From Vulcanimicrobium alpinum (GTDB lineage Bacteria > Vulcanimicrobiota > Vulcanimicrobiia > Vulcanimicrobiales > Vulcanimicrobiaceae), in NCBI RefSeq assembly GCF_027923555.1, contig NZ_AP025523.1, positions 124,001 to 188,000 on the forward strand: a DNA stretch of 64,000 nucleotides. The letters run 5' to 3'. The notes beneath the pieces are model-generated. The model searched no databases. It had not been told where the DNA came from and saw only the letters and a list, made by a program, of their open reading frames with translations. Below are positions 8,111-18,033 of the stretch, piece after piece. The position numbers were made by a program, and so were the translations under genes. Numbering within the stretch: position 1 is the stretch's first letter; every line of letters starts with the position of its first letter.

Positions 8111-9223
8111 TCATTCGACGACGGCGAGGCGCGGATTGGGCCGCTCGGGGCGCCCGACCTTATGGCACTCCCGCCAGCCTTCGCCGCGGTCGATCGCGAC
8201 GATGTCGGCCGTGAAATCGAACGAGCCCGCGCCCTTGAAGAACGCGCTGCCGACCGCGTAGGCGTCGGCGGGGACGCGCGCCGCCTCGAAATTGCGGATC
8301 CGCTCCGCGTCGAAGCCGCCGCTCACCACGATCCGCACGTGGCCGAAACCTTCGGCGTCGAGCGCGGAACGCACGTTCTGCACGAGCTGCGCGTTCACGC
8401 CGGTCGGCACGAACGTCCCCATCTGCGGGATCACGCTCGCGTCGACGAGCGTCGCCGAAGTGTCGAGCCGCACGCCCCAGAGCCGCGCGCCGAGTGCGCG
8501 CGCGACGGCGAGCGCCGTCGCGACGCAGTCGTTCTCGAAGTCGACCAGCGAGATCACGTTGACGCTCGGATCGATGTACTGCGCGAACTTGCGGGTTGCG
8601 AGCACGGTGTCTCCGCCGTAGGCGGCGATCAGCGCGTGCGGCACCGTCCCCATCCCGCGCGAGCCCCACCACTCGGCGTTGGCGTCGGTCGAGACGCCGA
8701 GCGCACCGGAGATGTACGCCGCGTAGCCGTCGCCGGTCTGCACCAGATGGTGATCGAAGCGCGCCGGGAAGAACAGCACCTCTTTCCCGCCGGCGGCGTC
8801 GACGATCGCGCGCGCGTTGGTGGCGATGCGGGTGCGCCGCGCGAGGACGCCGAGATATTCCGTCTCGAGGTGCGCGAAGAGCGCGTAGTCGCCTTCGATT
8901 GTCAGCACCGTCTCGAACGGCGCGATCGGGTCGCCGTCGTAGAGCGCGTGCACCGCGAGCGCGCTCCAGCCGTCCTGCCACGCGCCGCCGGCGTCGTGCC
9001 GCCCGCTGCACAACTTGAGGATCGCGATCGCTTCGTCGATCCCGCACAGGATCGCGTTGTTGCGCTGGAAGACCTGCATGCGGACGCGCGGGTGGTACCC
9101 GTCGGCTTCGAGGATCTCGCGCGCGCGGTTGAAGTAGGTGTCGGAGTAGTATCCCTCGCGCATCTTCTCGACCGGGAGATTCAGAATCGCCGGATCGAGG
9201 CGCCGGCGCCGGGTGCGCAGCAT
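8111..9223 (-). CDS. Nicotinate phosphoribosyltransferase family protein
   Basis: A 370-residue type II phosphoribosyltransferase, probably converting nicotinate and PRPP to nicotinate mononucleotide in NAD salvage. Supporting segments: the N-terminal MREGYYSDTYFNRAREIL, VLTIEGDYALFAHLETEYLG, FFPARFDHHLVQTGDGYAAY, the phosphate-binding RIVVSGGFDAERI and DAYAVGSAFFKG near the C-terminus. Somewhat shorter than the E. coli enzyme, closer to the archaeal/actinobacterial branch. A quinolinate phosphoribosyltransferase role is less likely given the N-terminus. Start shared by several upstream in-frame codons; GTG or ATG close to 9223 fits best. Confidence 0.85.
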   Translation of the reverse strand: MLRTRRRRLDPAILNLPVEKMREGYYSDTYFNRAREILEADGYHPRVRMQVFQRNNAILCGIDEAIAILKLCSGRHDAGGAWQDGWSALAVHALYDGDPIAPFETVLTIEGDYALFAHLETEYLGVLARRTRIATNARAIVDAAGGKEVLFFPARFDHHLVQTGDGYAAYISGALGVSTDANAEWWGSRGMGTVPHALIAAYGGDTVLATRKFAQYIDPSVNVISLVDFENDCVATALAVARALGARLWGVRLDTSATLVDASVIPQMGTFVPTGVNAQLVQNVRSALDAEGFGHVRIVVSGGFDAERIRNFEAARVPADAYAVGSAFFKGAGSFDFTADIVAIDRGEGWRECHKVGRPERPNPRLAVVE

Positions 9224-9327
9224 CTTCGCGCCCTACGCGGGCGCCGTGCCGCCTCCTCCGTGCGGCCGTCCGGACGTGCGGCGCATGGGACGGCCGAACG
9301 GTGACGTGGAACCGACGTCGTCGCATC

Positions 9328-11088
9328 ATGCCGACGCCCAGCAACAGCGAGATCGCGCAGCGGCTTCGCGAGATCCGCACTCTCATGGAGTTCGCCGGCG
9401 AGCCGTTCTTCAAATTCATGGCGTACGAACGAGCCGCCGAGACGATCGAAAACGCGCCGCCGCTCGCGGCGTTGGTCGGCGACGGGCGCCTGACCGAACT
9501 TCCCGGCGTCGGGAAAACGATCGCCGCGCGCATCGCGACGATCGCGCAGACCGGCACCGATCCGTATCTCGAGGAGCTGCGCGCGAAATATCCTTCGACG
9601 CTGCTCGAAGTGCTGCAGGTGCAAGGCGTCGGGATGAAGACGGCGCAGCAGCTCTTCGAGCGGCTCGGGATCGCGTCGCTCGCCGATCTCGAAGCGGCGC
9701 TGGAAAACGGGGCACTCGCCGGGATGCCGCGGCTGGGCGCAAAGTCGATCCAGAACATCCGGCGCGGCGTGCTCTCGTACAAAGGCCGCACGCGTCGCAC
9801 GCCGCTCGGGATCGCGGCGCCGATCGCGCGCAAGGCGATCGCGTATCTTCGCGACACCACCGACGCCGCCGACCTGACCCCCGCGGGAAGCCTGCGCCGT
9901 CAGGAGCCGACGGTCGGCGACATCGACATCGTCTGCACCTCGGGAAACGCCGAAGCCGTCATCGCGTCGTTCACGGCGTGGGACCGGGCGGAGGCGGTTC
10001 TCGCCGAAGGCCCGACCAAGGCGAGCATCTGGCTCGCCGGCGGATTGCAGATCGATCTGCGCGTCCTCCCGGCGCACCTCTACGGCAATCTGCTGCAGCA
10101 TTTCACCGGTTCGCGCGAGCACAACATCCAATTTCGCGAGCTCGCGGTGCGCAAGAACCTGCGCGTGAGCGAGAACGGGATCGTCGACCTCAGCGACGGC
10201 CGCACGATCGCGTGCCGGACGGAAGAGGAGGTGTACGCGACGCTGGGGCTGCCCTATATCCCGCCGGAGATGCGGCTGGGGACCGGCGAGATCGAAGCGG
10301 CGCGCAGCGGGACGCTCCCGACGCCGATCGCGCTCGCCGACCTGCGCGGCGACTTCCACGTCCACTGCACCTGGTCCGACGGAGCCGACACCCTCGAAGC
10401 GATGGTCGCGGCGGCGGCGGCGCGCCGATACGCCTACCACTCGATCAGCGATCACTCGTGGGGTCGCGGACGGATGGGTCTCGACCCGGCCGACCTGAGG
10501 GCGCAGCGCGAGCGCGTCGCGGCGATCGGCGCGCGGTACGGTGTGCGGACCCTCTGTTCCGCCGAGGTCGACATCCACGCCGACGGCTCGCTCGATTATG
10601 AAGACGTGGTCCTCGCGGAGCTCGACATCGTCGTCGCCTCGGTTCACTCGGCGTTCGCGCTCTCGCGCGAGGCGATGACCGCGCGGCTGATCCGCGCCTG
10701 CGAGAACCCCTACGTGACGATCATCGGGCACCCCACGGGCCGCAACATCGAGACCTTCGCCGGCTACGACTTCGATCACGACGCGGTGTTCGCGGCCGCG
10801 GCCCGCACCGGGACGGCGCTCGAGATCGACGGTCAGCCCGCCCGGCTCGACCTGCCCAGCTCGCTCGCGCGCCGCGCCCGCGAATTTGGGGTGACCTTCA
10901 CCTGCGATTCCGACGCTCACGCCGCCTCGCAGCTCGAGAACGTCGCCTACGCGGTCGGCCAGGCACGAAGGGCGTGGATCACTCCTGATGAGGTGCTCAA
11001 CGCCCGATCACTTGGTGAAGTGCTCCAGTTCGTCCGCGCCAAACGAGACCGCCGCCCCGATGACGTCCACCGCGATCCCGGCGTCTGA
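9328..11088 (+). CDS. polX: DNA polymerase/3'-5' exonuclease PolX
   Basis: Bacterial family X repair polymerase with a C-terminal PHP exonuclease. From ATG 9328 (a GTG at 9301 is also in frame) it has 586 residues. Residues about 1-310 hold the POLXc part: helix-hairpin-helix LPGVGKTIAARIA and VQGVGMKTAQQLF, and catalytic carboxylates in GDIDIVCTS and LQIDLRVLP. Residues about 335-575 hold the PHP domain: FHVHCTWSDG, SISDHSWGRG, HSAFALS, IIGHPTGR and CDSDAHA, the metal-binding set. Its last 29 nt overlap the start of the histidine kinase gene. Confidence 0.95.
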   Translation: MPTPSNSEIAQRLREIRTLMEFAGEPFFKFMAYERAAETIENAPPLAALVGDGRLTELPGVGKTIAARIATIAQTGTDPYLEELRAKYPSTLLEVLQVQGVGMKTAQQLFERLGIASLADLEAALENGALAGMPRLGAKSIQNIRRGVLSYKGRTRRTPLGIAAPIARKAIAYLRDTTDAADLTPAGSLRRQEPTVGDIDIVCTSGNAEAVIASFTAWDRAEAVLAEGPTKASIWLAGGLQIDLRVLPAHLYGNLLQHFTGSREHNIQFRELAVRKNLRVSENGIVDLSDGRTIACRTEEEVYATLGLPYIPPEMRLGTGEIEAARSGTLPTPIALADLRGDFHVHCTWSDGADTLEAMVAAAAARRYAYHSISDHSWGRGRMGLDPADLRAQRERVAAIGARYGVRTLCSAEVDIHADGSLDYEDVVLAELDIVVASVHSAFALSREAMTARLIRACENPYVTIIGHPTGRNIETFAGYDFDHDAVFAAAARTGTALEIDGQPARLDLPSSLARRAREFGVTFTCDSDAHAASQLENVAYAVGQARRAWITPDEVLNARSLGEVLQFVRAKRDRRPDDVHRDPGV

Positions 11089-13807
11089 GGAGCGGCGGCT
11101 CGCCGCCTTGTACGAATACGAGCTCCTCGACACGCCCGCCGAGGAGCTCTTCGACGCGTTCACGCGGCTCGCGGCGCAGCTGTGCGACGCCCCGATTTCC
11201 CTGATCAGCTTGGTCGACCGCGATCGCCAGTGGCTCAAATCGGCGCTGGGGATGAGCCGGGCGGAGACGCCGCGCGACATCGCGTTCTGCGCGCACGCGA
11301 TCCTCGGCGACGGACTTTTCGAAGTTGACGACGCGACGCTCGACCGCCGGTTCGCCGGCAACCCGCTGGTCACCGGACCCGACGGCGTCCGCTTCTACGC
11401 CGGCGTCCCGCTGCGGTCGCCGGACGGCTATGCCGTGGGGACGCTCTGCGTCATGGATCGCCGGGCGCGCGGCCTGACGACCGGGCAGCGCGTCGCCCTC
11501 GCCGCGATCGGCGACGCGATCGTCGAGCAGTTCGAGGCGCGGCGCTCGCTACTGCGGCTCTTCGACAGCTCGCAGACCGAGCTGTATCACGTCGACTTGG
11601 TCTCGGAACGCATCTTGTTCGCGAGCGACGCGGCGCGCCGGAATCTCGGCTACACGCTCGAGGAATTGCGCCGCGTGGCGCTGCCCGAGCTCCTCCCGGG
11701 GCTCGAACGCGAAGGGCGGCTGGCGGAGCGGCTGGCCGAGCTCGACGCGAACCCCGGCCGGCGGCTGAACCTGCGCTCGATCGCGCGCCGCAAAGACGGA
11801 ACGGCCTACCCAATCGAACTGCGCATCGAGCTGCTCCCGGGCCGCAGGCGGCGCATCGCGCTGGTCGTCGCGACCGATCTCACCGAGAGCGAGCAGGCCC
11901 AGCAGCGGATCAACCTGCTCTCGGCGGCGATCGAGGCCGCGCAGGATCCGATCCTCATCGCGAAGCTCGGTGCGACGCCCCAGGACGCGTCGATCATCGT
12001 CTACGCGAACGACGCGTTCATGCGTCAGAAGGGGCTGAGCGCCGAAGGCGTGATCGGCCGGCCCACCAGCGACTTCTTCGGGCCGCAGACCGATCGCAGC
12101 AAACTGGTCGCGATGCGCAACGAGGTGATGGCGGGCCGCTCCGCGCGCGTCGAATACGTGTCGTATCGCGCGGACGGCACGCTGTACCACACCGAGTCGA
12201 CGGCGAAGCCGCTTGTCGACGAGTCGGGACGCACGTCGTATTTCGTCGTCGTGCAGCGCGACATCACCGAACAGGTGATGCGCGGCGCGCAGCTCGCGCT
12301 GCAGAACGAACGGCTCACCGCGATCACGTCGATCGCCCGCACGCTGTTCGCATCGCTCGACCCGACCCTGCTCGTCGAGGCCCTCGTCACCGGAACGCGA
12401 GAACTCGTCGGCGGGACCGCGGCGCTCTACGCGCCGCACGAGCGCGGAGGCTTCGTCGCGACGACCGATCTGACGGCGACCGGCGGCGTCACGGTCGACG
12501 ATCCGCTCATCAGCCTCGCGGCGCACAGCGAGGTGTCGGTGCTCGACGACTCGGGGCGGCGGGCGGCAGTGCGCATTCCGGGTTCCGGAACCGGGACGGC
12601 GTACGTGCTCGAGTCCGTGCGCGACGACGCATTCAGCACGCCCGATCTCTTCGCGCTGGGATTGCTCGGCCAGTATTTCGCGGTCGCGGCGCGCAACGTC
12701 GAACTCTATCAGGAGCTCGCATCGCGCCGCGACGCCGTCGTCGAACTCAACCAGGTCAAGAACGACCTCATCGCGATGCTGGCCCACGATTTCAAAGGTC
12801 CGCTGACGACGATCGTCGGCTTCGCCGACGTGCTCGCCGACGACGAGCGATTCGATGCCGAGTCGCGCCAGTATCTCGGACTGATCTCATCGAGCGCGAT
12901 GCGCCTGGCGTCGCTGGCGACCGATACGCTCGCGCTCTCGCGGCTCGAGCACAACGAACTGGCGCTGCAGCTCGGCGAAGTCGACGTGATCGCCATGGTG
13001 CGCGACGTCGTGCGCGTGTTCAGCGTGACGCGTCCGATCGATCTGCGCGCCACCGCGATCGCCATGCCCCTGATCGCCGACGAAGCGCGCCTGCGGCAAG
13101 TGGTCGAGAACCTGATCGGCAACGCGATCAAGTACTCCCCCGGAGGCGAGGCCGTCGAAGTCGTCGTTCGCGCGCGCAGCGGCGGGGCCGAGATCGCCGT
13201 GCGCGATCGCGGCATCGGGATCCCCGAAGCGGAACGCGGAAAACTGTTCGGGCGCTTTGCGCGGGCCAGCAACGCGCGCGCGCTGGGCATCGGCGGGACC
13301 GGCTTCGGTCTCTACCTGAGCAAGACGATCGTCGAACTGCACGGCGGCACGATCACGGTCGAATCGGGCGAGGGGCAAGGCTCGACGTTCCGGGTGTTCG
13401 TCCCGGTCAGCGCCGCGAAGCGCGCGCCCGGGCTGCGCCGCGTGGTGCTGCTCGACGCCGACGGCGACGCACGTTCGTACGTCGCGCACGCGCTGCGGGA
13501 CGACGGCTACGCCGTCGCGGTCGCGACCAGCGGCGAAGAGATGCTGCGTTTTCTCGACGAGGCCCAATTCGACGTCGCCCTGGTCGACGCCGAGCGGCTG
13601 GGAATGCCGCCCGAGCGGTTCGTCGCCGAAGCGGCGCACCGGACCGGGCTCGTGCGCATGGGATTGCGGATGTCGGCCGATCACGACGGCTGGGACGCGT
13701 TCGTCGCCAAACCGTTCTTGATGAAGGACCTCCACACCGCGATCGGCGAGGCTCTCGGCCGCGCGAACGGCGCGTCGCCGAAGAAAGCCGTTACCGCCGG
13801 CCGTTAA
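11060..13807 (+). CDS. Hybrid sensor histidine kinase (GAF-PAS-PAS-GAF-HisKA-HATPase-receiver)
   Basis: 915-residue soluble kinase with no transmembrane segment, so it likely senses a cytoplasmic signal. Order: GAF (about 15-165; CDAPISLISLVDRDRQWLKS), PAS (about 170-290), PAS (about 300-425), a GAF-like stretch (about 430-590), HisKA with the phospho-His at about residue 576 (LAHDFKGPLTTIVGF), N box ENLIGNAIKYSPGG, G boxes DRGIGIPEAE and GTGFGLYLSK, then a C-terminal receiver-like domain (VVLLDADGDAR, acceptor Asp in VALVDAERLG, Lys in FVAKPF). ATG 11060 was chosen over an earlier in-frame codon because it begins the GAF region. No separate response regulator is adjacent. Confidence 0.9.
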   Translation: MTSTAIPASEERRLAALYEYELLDTPAEELFDAFTRLAAQLCDAPISLISLVDRDRQWLKSALGMSRAETPRDIAFCAHAILGDGLFEVDDATLDRRFAGNPLVTGPDGVRFYAGVPLRSPDGYAVGTLCVMDRRARGLTTGQRVALAAIGDAIVEQFEARRSLLRLFDSSQTELYHVDLVSERILFASDAARRNLGYTLEELRRVALPELLPGLEREGRLAERLAELDANPGRRLNLRSIARRKDGTAYPIELRIELLPGRRRRIALVVATDLTESEQAQQRINLLSAAIEAAQDPILIAKLGATPQDASIIVYANDAFMRQKGLSAEGVIGRPTSDFFGPQTDRSKLVAMRNEVMAGRSARVEYVSYRADGTLYHTESTAKPLVDESGRTSYFVVVQRDITEQVMRGAQLALQNERLTAITSIARTLFASLDPTLLVEALVTGTRELVGGTAALYAPHERGGFVATTDLTATGGVTVDDPLISLAAHSEVSVLDDSGRRAAVRIPGSGTGTAYVLESVRDDAFSTPDLFALGLLGQYFAVAARNVELYQELASRRDAVVELNQVKNDLIAMLAHDFKGPLTTIVGFADVLADDERFDAESRQYLGLISSSAMRLASLATDTLALSRLEHNELALQLGEVDVIAMVRDVVRVFSVTRPIDLRATAIAMPLIADEARLRQVVENLIGNAIKYSPGGEAVEVVVRARSGGAEIAVRDRGIGIPEAERGKLFGRFARASNARALGIGGTGFGLYLSKTIVELHGGTITVESGEGQGSTFRVFVPVSAAKRAPGLRRVVLLDADGDARSYVAHALRDDGYAVAVATSGEEMLRFLDEAQFDVALVDAERLGMPPERFVAEAAHRTGLVRMGLRMSADHDGWDAFVAKPFLMKDLHTAIGEALGRANGASPKKAVTAGR

Positions 13808-13896
13808 CGGCGTCCAAGAGAGGGCGCGTCACGGGGAAGAACGCTCCCGTCGCGAAGCCAACGTTACCCGTCGGCGACACGATTTCCGGAGGCACC

Positions 13897-16800
13897 GTGG
13901 CCAGCACGAAACGTCCCAGCATCGATCTCACCGCGCTCTTTGCGAAGGCGGCCGAGAAAATCGGCGAGCGCGTCGCACCGCTGCCCAACGTCCTCTCGCC
14001 GCGTTCGAAGACGCTGCGGCCGCGCATCGCCGACGCGAAGAAGAGCCCGAGCGTTTGTCCGTACTGCGCGGTCGGCTGCGGCACGATGGTGTACTCGCGC
14101 GACGGCGCGATCCTCGACATCGAAGGGAACCCGGACTCGCCGATCAACGGCGGGACGCTGTGCCCCAAGGGCGCCGCGACGTTCCAGCTGCACGTCAACC
14201 CCAACCGCTGGACGACCGCGAAATATCGCGCGCCGTACGCGAGCGAGTGGACCGACGTCCCCTACGCGTGGGCGATGGAGCGGATCGCGCAGCGCATGAA
14301 AGAGACGCGCGACCGCACCTTCACCGAGTTCGACGAGCAGGGGCGGCGCGTCGCGCGCACCACCGCGATCGCGTCGCTCGGCGGCGCGACGCTCGACAAC
14401 GAAGAGAACTACCTCATCGCGAAACTGTTCCGCTCGATGGGGACCGTCTTCGTCGAGAACCAAGCGCGGATTTGACATAGCTCGACGGTGCCTGGTCTAG
14501 GCACCCTCTACGGCCGCGGCGGCGCGACGACGTTCCTGATGGATCTCGAGCACGCCGACCTCATCCTGATCCAGGGGTCGAACTTCGCCGAGAACCACCC
14601 CGTCGGTTTCCGTTTCGTCACCAAAGCGAAGGAGCGCGGCGCGACGGTGGTGCACGTCGATCCGCGGTTCACGCGCACGAGCGCGCTCGCCGACACGTAC
14701 CTGCCGATCCGCAGCGGGACCGACATCGCGTTCACCGGCGGGATAATCAACTACGTCCTCCAGCACGAAGCGTATTTCAAAGAGTACGTCCTCGCCTACA
14801 CCAACGCGTCGTACCTCATCGACGAGCGGTTCGCCGACACCGAGGACCTCGACGGGATCTTCTCCGGCTTCGATCCGCAGACGGGCAAGTACGACACCGC
14901 GACGTGGAAGTACGAGCTCGAAGACGATTTGTCCGAAGCGCCGCCGACCAACGGCGGGAAAGCATCGAACACCGGCGACGACGACCCCGGCCTGGCGGGC
15001 GGGCACGTCGAGCACAAAGGGCGACGTCCCAAGAAAGACCCGACGTTCGCGCATCCGCGGTGCGTGCTGCAGCTGCTCAAGAAGCACTTCTTGCGCTATA
15101 CGCCCGAAACCATCGAGCGCATCTGCGGAACGCCGCAGGACGCGTTCGTCAAACTCTGCGAGCTGGTGGTGAAGAACAGCGGCCGCGAACGCACGATGAT
15201 GTACTGCTATGCGATGGGCTGGGCGCAGCACACGATCGGCGTGCAGAACATCCGCGCCGCGGCGACGCTGCAGGCGCTGCTCGGCAACACGGGACGTCCG
15301 GGCGGCGGGATCATGGCGCTGCGCGGGCACGCGTCGATCCAGGGCTCGACCGATATCGCGACGCTCTACGATGCGCTCCCCGGCTACATCAAGGCGCCGT
15401 CGCTCGAACGCAACGAGGCGACGTTCGCGCAGTGGAAAGCGAATCAGACGCCGCGCACCGGCTGGTGGGCGAACTGGCCGAAGTACGCGGTTTCCCAGCT
15501 CAAAGCGTGGTACGGCGACGCGGCGCGCGCCGACAACGACTGGGCGTTCGACTACCTTCCGAAGAACACGGGCGACCATTCGCACCAGCCGATGTTCTTC
15601 ACCATGAAGGACGGCGGGATCGACGGCCTGCTCCTGTTCGGACAGAATCCGGCGGTCGGCGGTCAGAACGCCGCGCTGCAGCGCGCGGGCCTCGGGCAGT
15701 TGAAGTGGCTCGTGTGTCAGGACCTTTTCGAGACCGAGAGCGCGGCGTTCTGGAAACGCGAAGGCGTCGATCCCGCGACGATCGGGACGGAGGTCTTCTT
15801 CATGCCGGCCGCGGGCGTCGCCGAGAAGGCCGGGACCTTCACCAACACGATGCGCCTGGTGCAGTTCCACGAGAAGGCGGTCGATCCGCCGGGCGACGCG
15901 CGCAGCGATCTCGCGTTCGTGTGGAACCTCGGCCGCCGGCTCAAAGAGCTCTATCGCGAGTCGACGCGCGCGATCGACCGCCCGATCCTCGACGTGACGT
16001 GGAACTACGAGTCCGACGACCCGCACGAACGGCGGCAGGGCGAACCCGACGTCGAGAAGATCATGCGCGAGATCAACGGCTTCGACGTTGCGAGCGGCGA
16101 GCAGATGAAAACGTTCGCCGATCTCAAGGACGACGGTTCGACGGCGGCAGGCGCGTGGATCTACACCGGCTATTTCCCGTCGAAGGAGCAGAATCTCACC
16201 CGCCGGCGCAAGGGCGATGCGTGGGTGAGCCCGGAGTGGGCGTGGGCGTGGCCCGCGAACCGGCGCAACCTCTACAACCGCGCGTCGGCCGATCCCGACG
16301 GCAAGCCGTGGAGCGAGCGCAAGAAGTACGTGTGGTGGGACGAGGAGCAGAAGAAATGGACCGGCTACGACGTCCCCGACTTCCCGGTCGCGAAGCCGCC
16401 GTCGTTCCGCGCGCAGCCAGGCGCGGGCGGCGTCGACGCGCACGACGGCAGCGCGCCGTTCATCATGCAGGAGTACGGCGTCGCCGAGATCTTCGGCGTG
16501 CAGGGGACGGTCGACGGTCCGTTCCCGACGCATTACGAACCGCGTGAGTCCCCGGTGCCCAACGCCCTCTATCCGCACCAGCAATACAATCCCGTGCTCA
16601 AGGAATGGCGCCGCCGCGACAACCCCTATCACGCGATCGGCGATCCGAAGTATCCATACGTGCTCTCGACGTACCGGCTCACCGAGCATCATCTCACCGG
16701 CGCGATGACGCGCTGGCTGCCGTGGCTGGCGGAACTGCAGCCCGAGGCGTTCTGCGAGATCTCACCCGAACTCGCGGTCGAACTGGGCATCCGCAACGGC

Positions 16801-17235
16801 GACTGGGTGACGATCGAGACGGCGCGCGGCGAGGTGGAGGCCAAGGCGCTCGTCACCGGCCGCGTCGCGCCGTTCAAGATCGGCCCCAAACAATGGGTCC
16901 ATCAGATCGGGATGCCGATCCACTACGGCTATCAGGGCGTGGTGACGGGCGACGCGGCGAACGTGCTGCCGCCACTCGTCGCCGATCCCAACGTCTCGAT
17001 CCACGAAGCCAAGGCGTTCACGTGCAACCTGCGCCTGGGGCGCCGCGGCGCGGCGCACGAGGGACCGACGTGGCTCCCCGTCCCCGAGGACGAACGTACG
17101 CCGCTCGGCACCCCGCAGCGCGGCGGCCGCGTCGAAGCCGGGACGGCCGAGACGATCGACACCGCGATCACCTCGCCGCAAACGATCATGGAAGCGTCGC
17201 AGCGCGTCCACGGCTTCACGGAGAACGAACGGTAG
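13897..17235 (+). CDS. fdhA: Selenocysteine-containing formate dehydrogenase, catalytic (alpha) subunit
   Basis: Oxidises formate to CO2 at a Mo/W-bis-pterin centre. One 1112-residue frame read through an in-frame TGA at 14473-14475 (codon 193) as selenocysteine. Flanks NQARI-U-HSSTVPGLGTLYG match the active-site segment of Sec formate dehydrogenases. The 4Fe-4S ligands are Cys54, Cys57, Cys61 (CPYCAVGC) and Cys89 (LCPKG); later MopB segments include AMGWAQHTIGVQNI and NTGRPGGGIMALRGH. GTG start with GGAGG 4 nt upstream. A bSECIS follows the TGA. No twin-arginine signal is visible, so a cytoplasmic-facing enzyme is likely. First gene of an fdhA-fdhB-nrfD operon. Confidence 0.95.
14476..14505 (+). 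promoter_or_regulatory. Bacterial SECIS element for selenocysteine insertion
   Basis: Directly after the in-frame TGA is a perfect 7-bp stem (14487-14493 with 14499-14505) capped by the pentaloop GGTCT (14494-14498). The SelB-contacting loop of the E. coli fdhF SECIS, as I recall it, also reads GGUCU. Here the loop starts 18 nt after the TGA, the same distance as in fdhF. It lies inside the coding sequence and encodes TVPGLGT of the protein. Confidence 0.85.
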
Positions 17236-17237
17236 CG

Positions 17238-18032
17238 ATGGACATCGACCTCACCCAGCCCAAGATGGGATTCTTCACCGATGTGACGCTGTGCATCGGA
17301 TGCAAGGCGTGCGAGGTCGCGTGCAAGCAGTGGAATCAACTGCCGTCCGACGGCTACGCGCTCTCCGGCAACTCGTACGACAACACCAACCGGCTCTCGT
17401 CGACGACGTGGCGGCACGTCGCGTTCGTCGAGCAGATGGATCGCGAGACGCCCGCGGCGTCGCGCTGGATGATGATGTCGGACGTCTGCAAGCACTGCAC
17501 CAACGCCGGCTGTTTCGAGGCGTGTCCGACCGGCGCGATCGTGCGCAACGAGTTCGACGACGTCTACGTGCAGCCCGACATCTGCAACGGCTGCGGCTAC
17601 TGCGTTCCGTCGTGTCCGTTCGGCGTCGTCGCCGTGCAGCCGAAGGCGGGCGTCGCGCAGAAATGCACGCTCTGCTACGACCGCCAGAAAGACGGGCTCG
17701 AGCCCGCATGCGCGAAGTCGTGCCCGACCGACTCGATCACGTTCGGCCCCGTCGACGAACTGCGTGCGAAGGCGCAAGCGCGCGTCGAAGCCCTGCGCGA
17801 ACGTGGGACCGAGGTGCGCTTGTACGGCGTCGACGGCGAGGAGACGAAGGACGTCGGCCCGCTCAACGCGTTTTTCCTGATCCCCGATCGCCCCGAGGTC
17901 TTCAACCTGCCGCCGAAGCCGGTGCTGCCGTCAAGGTTCCAGCCGGCGGCGTATACGGCGGGGCTCGCGGCGGCGCTCGCGATGGCGCTCGTCGGCGCGG
18001 CGGTGTTCCGCCCGTCGCGCGAGCGGGCGTAG
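17238..18032 (+). CDS. fdhB: Formate dehydrogenase iron-sulfur (beta) subunit
   Basis: 264-residue electron-transfer subunit with four ferredoxin-type clusters. Ligand groups: CIGCKACEVAC (Cys19-29), CKHCTNAGCFEACP, CNGCGYCVPSCP and CTLCYDRQ...CAKSCP. A single C-terminal hydrophobic helix (AGLAAALAMALVGAAVF) anchors it in the membrane, as in FdnH-type subunits. ATG start 2 nt after the alpha-subunit stop; 1 nt before the NrfD-like gene. It would pass electrons from the alpha subunit to the membrane subunit. Confidence 0.93.
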   Translation: MDIDLTQPKMGFFTDVTLCIGCKACEVACKQWNQLPSDGYALSGNSYDNTNRLSSTTWRHVAFVEQMDRETPAASRWMMMSDVCKHCTNAGCFEACPTGAIVRNEFDDVYVQPDICNGCGYCVPSCPFGVVAVQPKAGVAQKCTLCYDRQKDGLEPACAKSCPTDSITFGPVDELRAKAQARVEALRERGTEVRLYGVDGEETKDVGPLNAFFLIPDRPEVFNLPPKPVLPSRFQPAAYTAGLAAALAMALVGAAVFRPSRERA

Positions 18033-18033
18033 G

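Noticed and set aside
14461-14490. Reading the TGA at 14473 as a true stop, with two separate formate dehydrogenase genes
   Set aside because: Frame is kept, the flanks match Sec-containing homologues and a SECIS hairpin follows; two proteins would each lack half of the active site.
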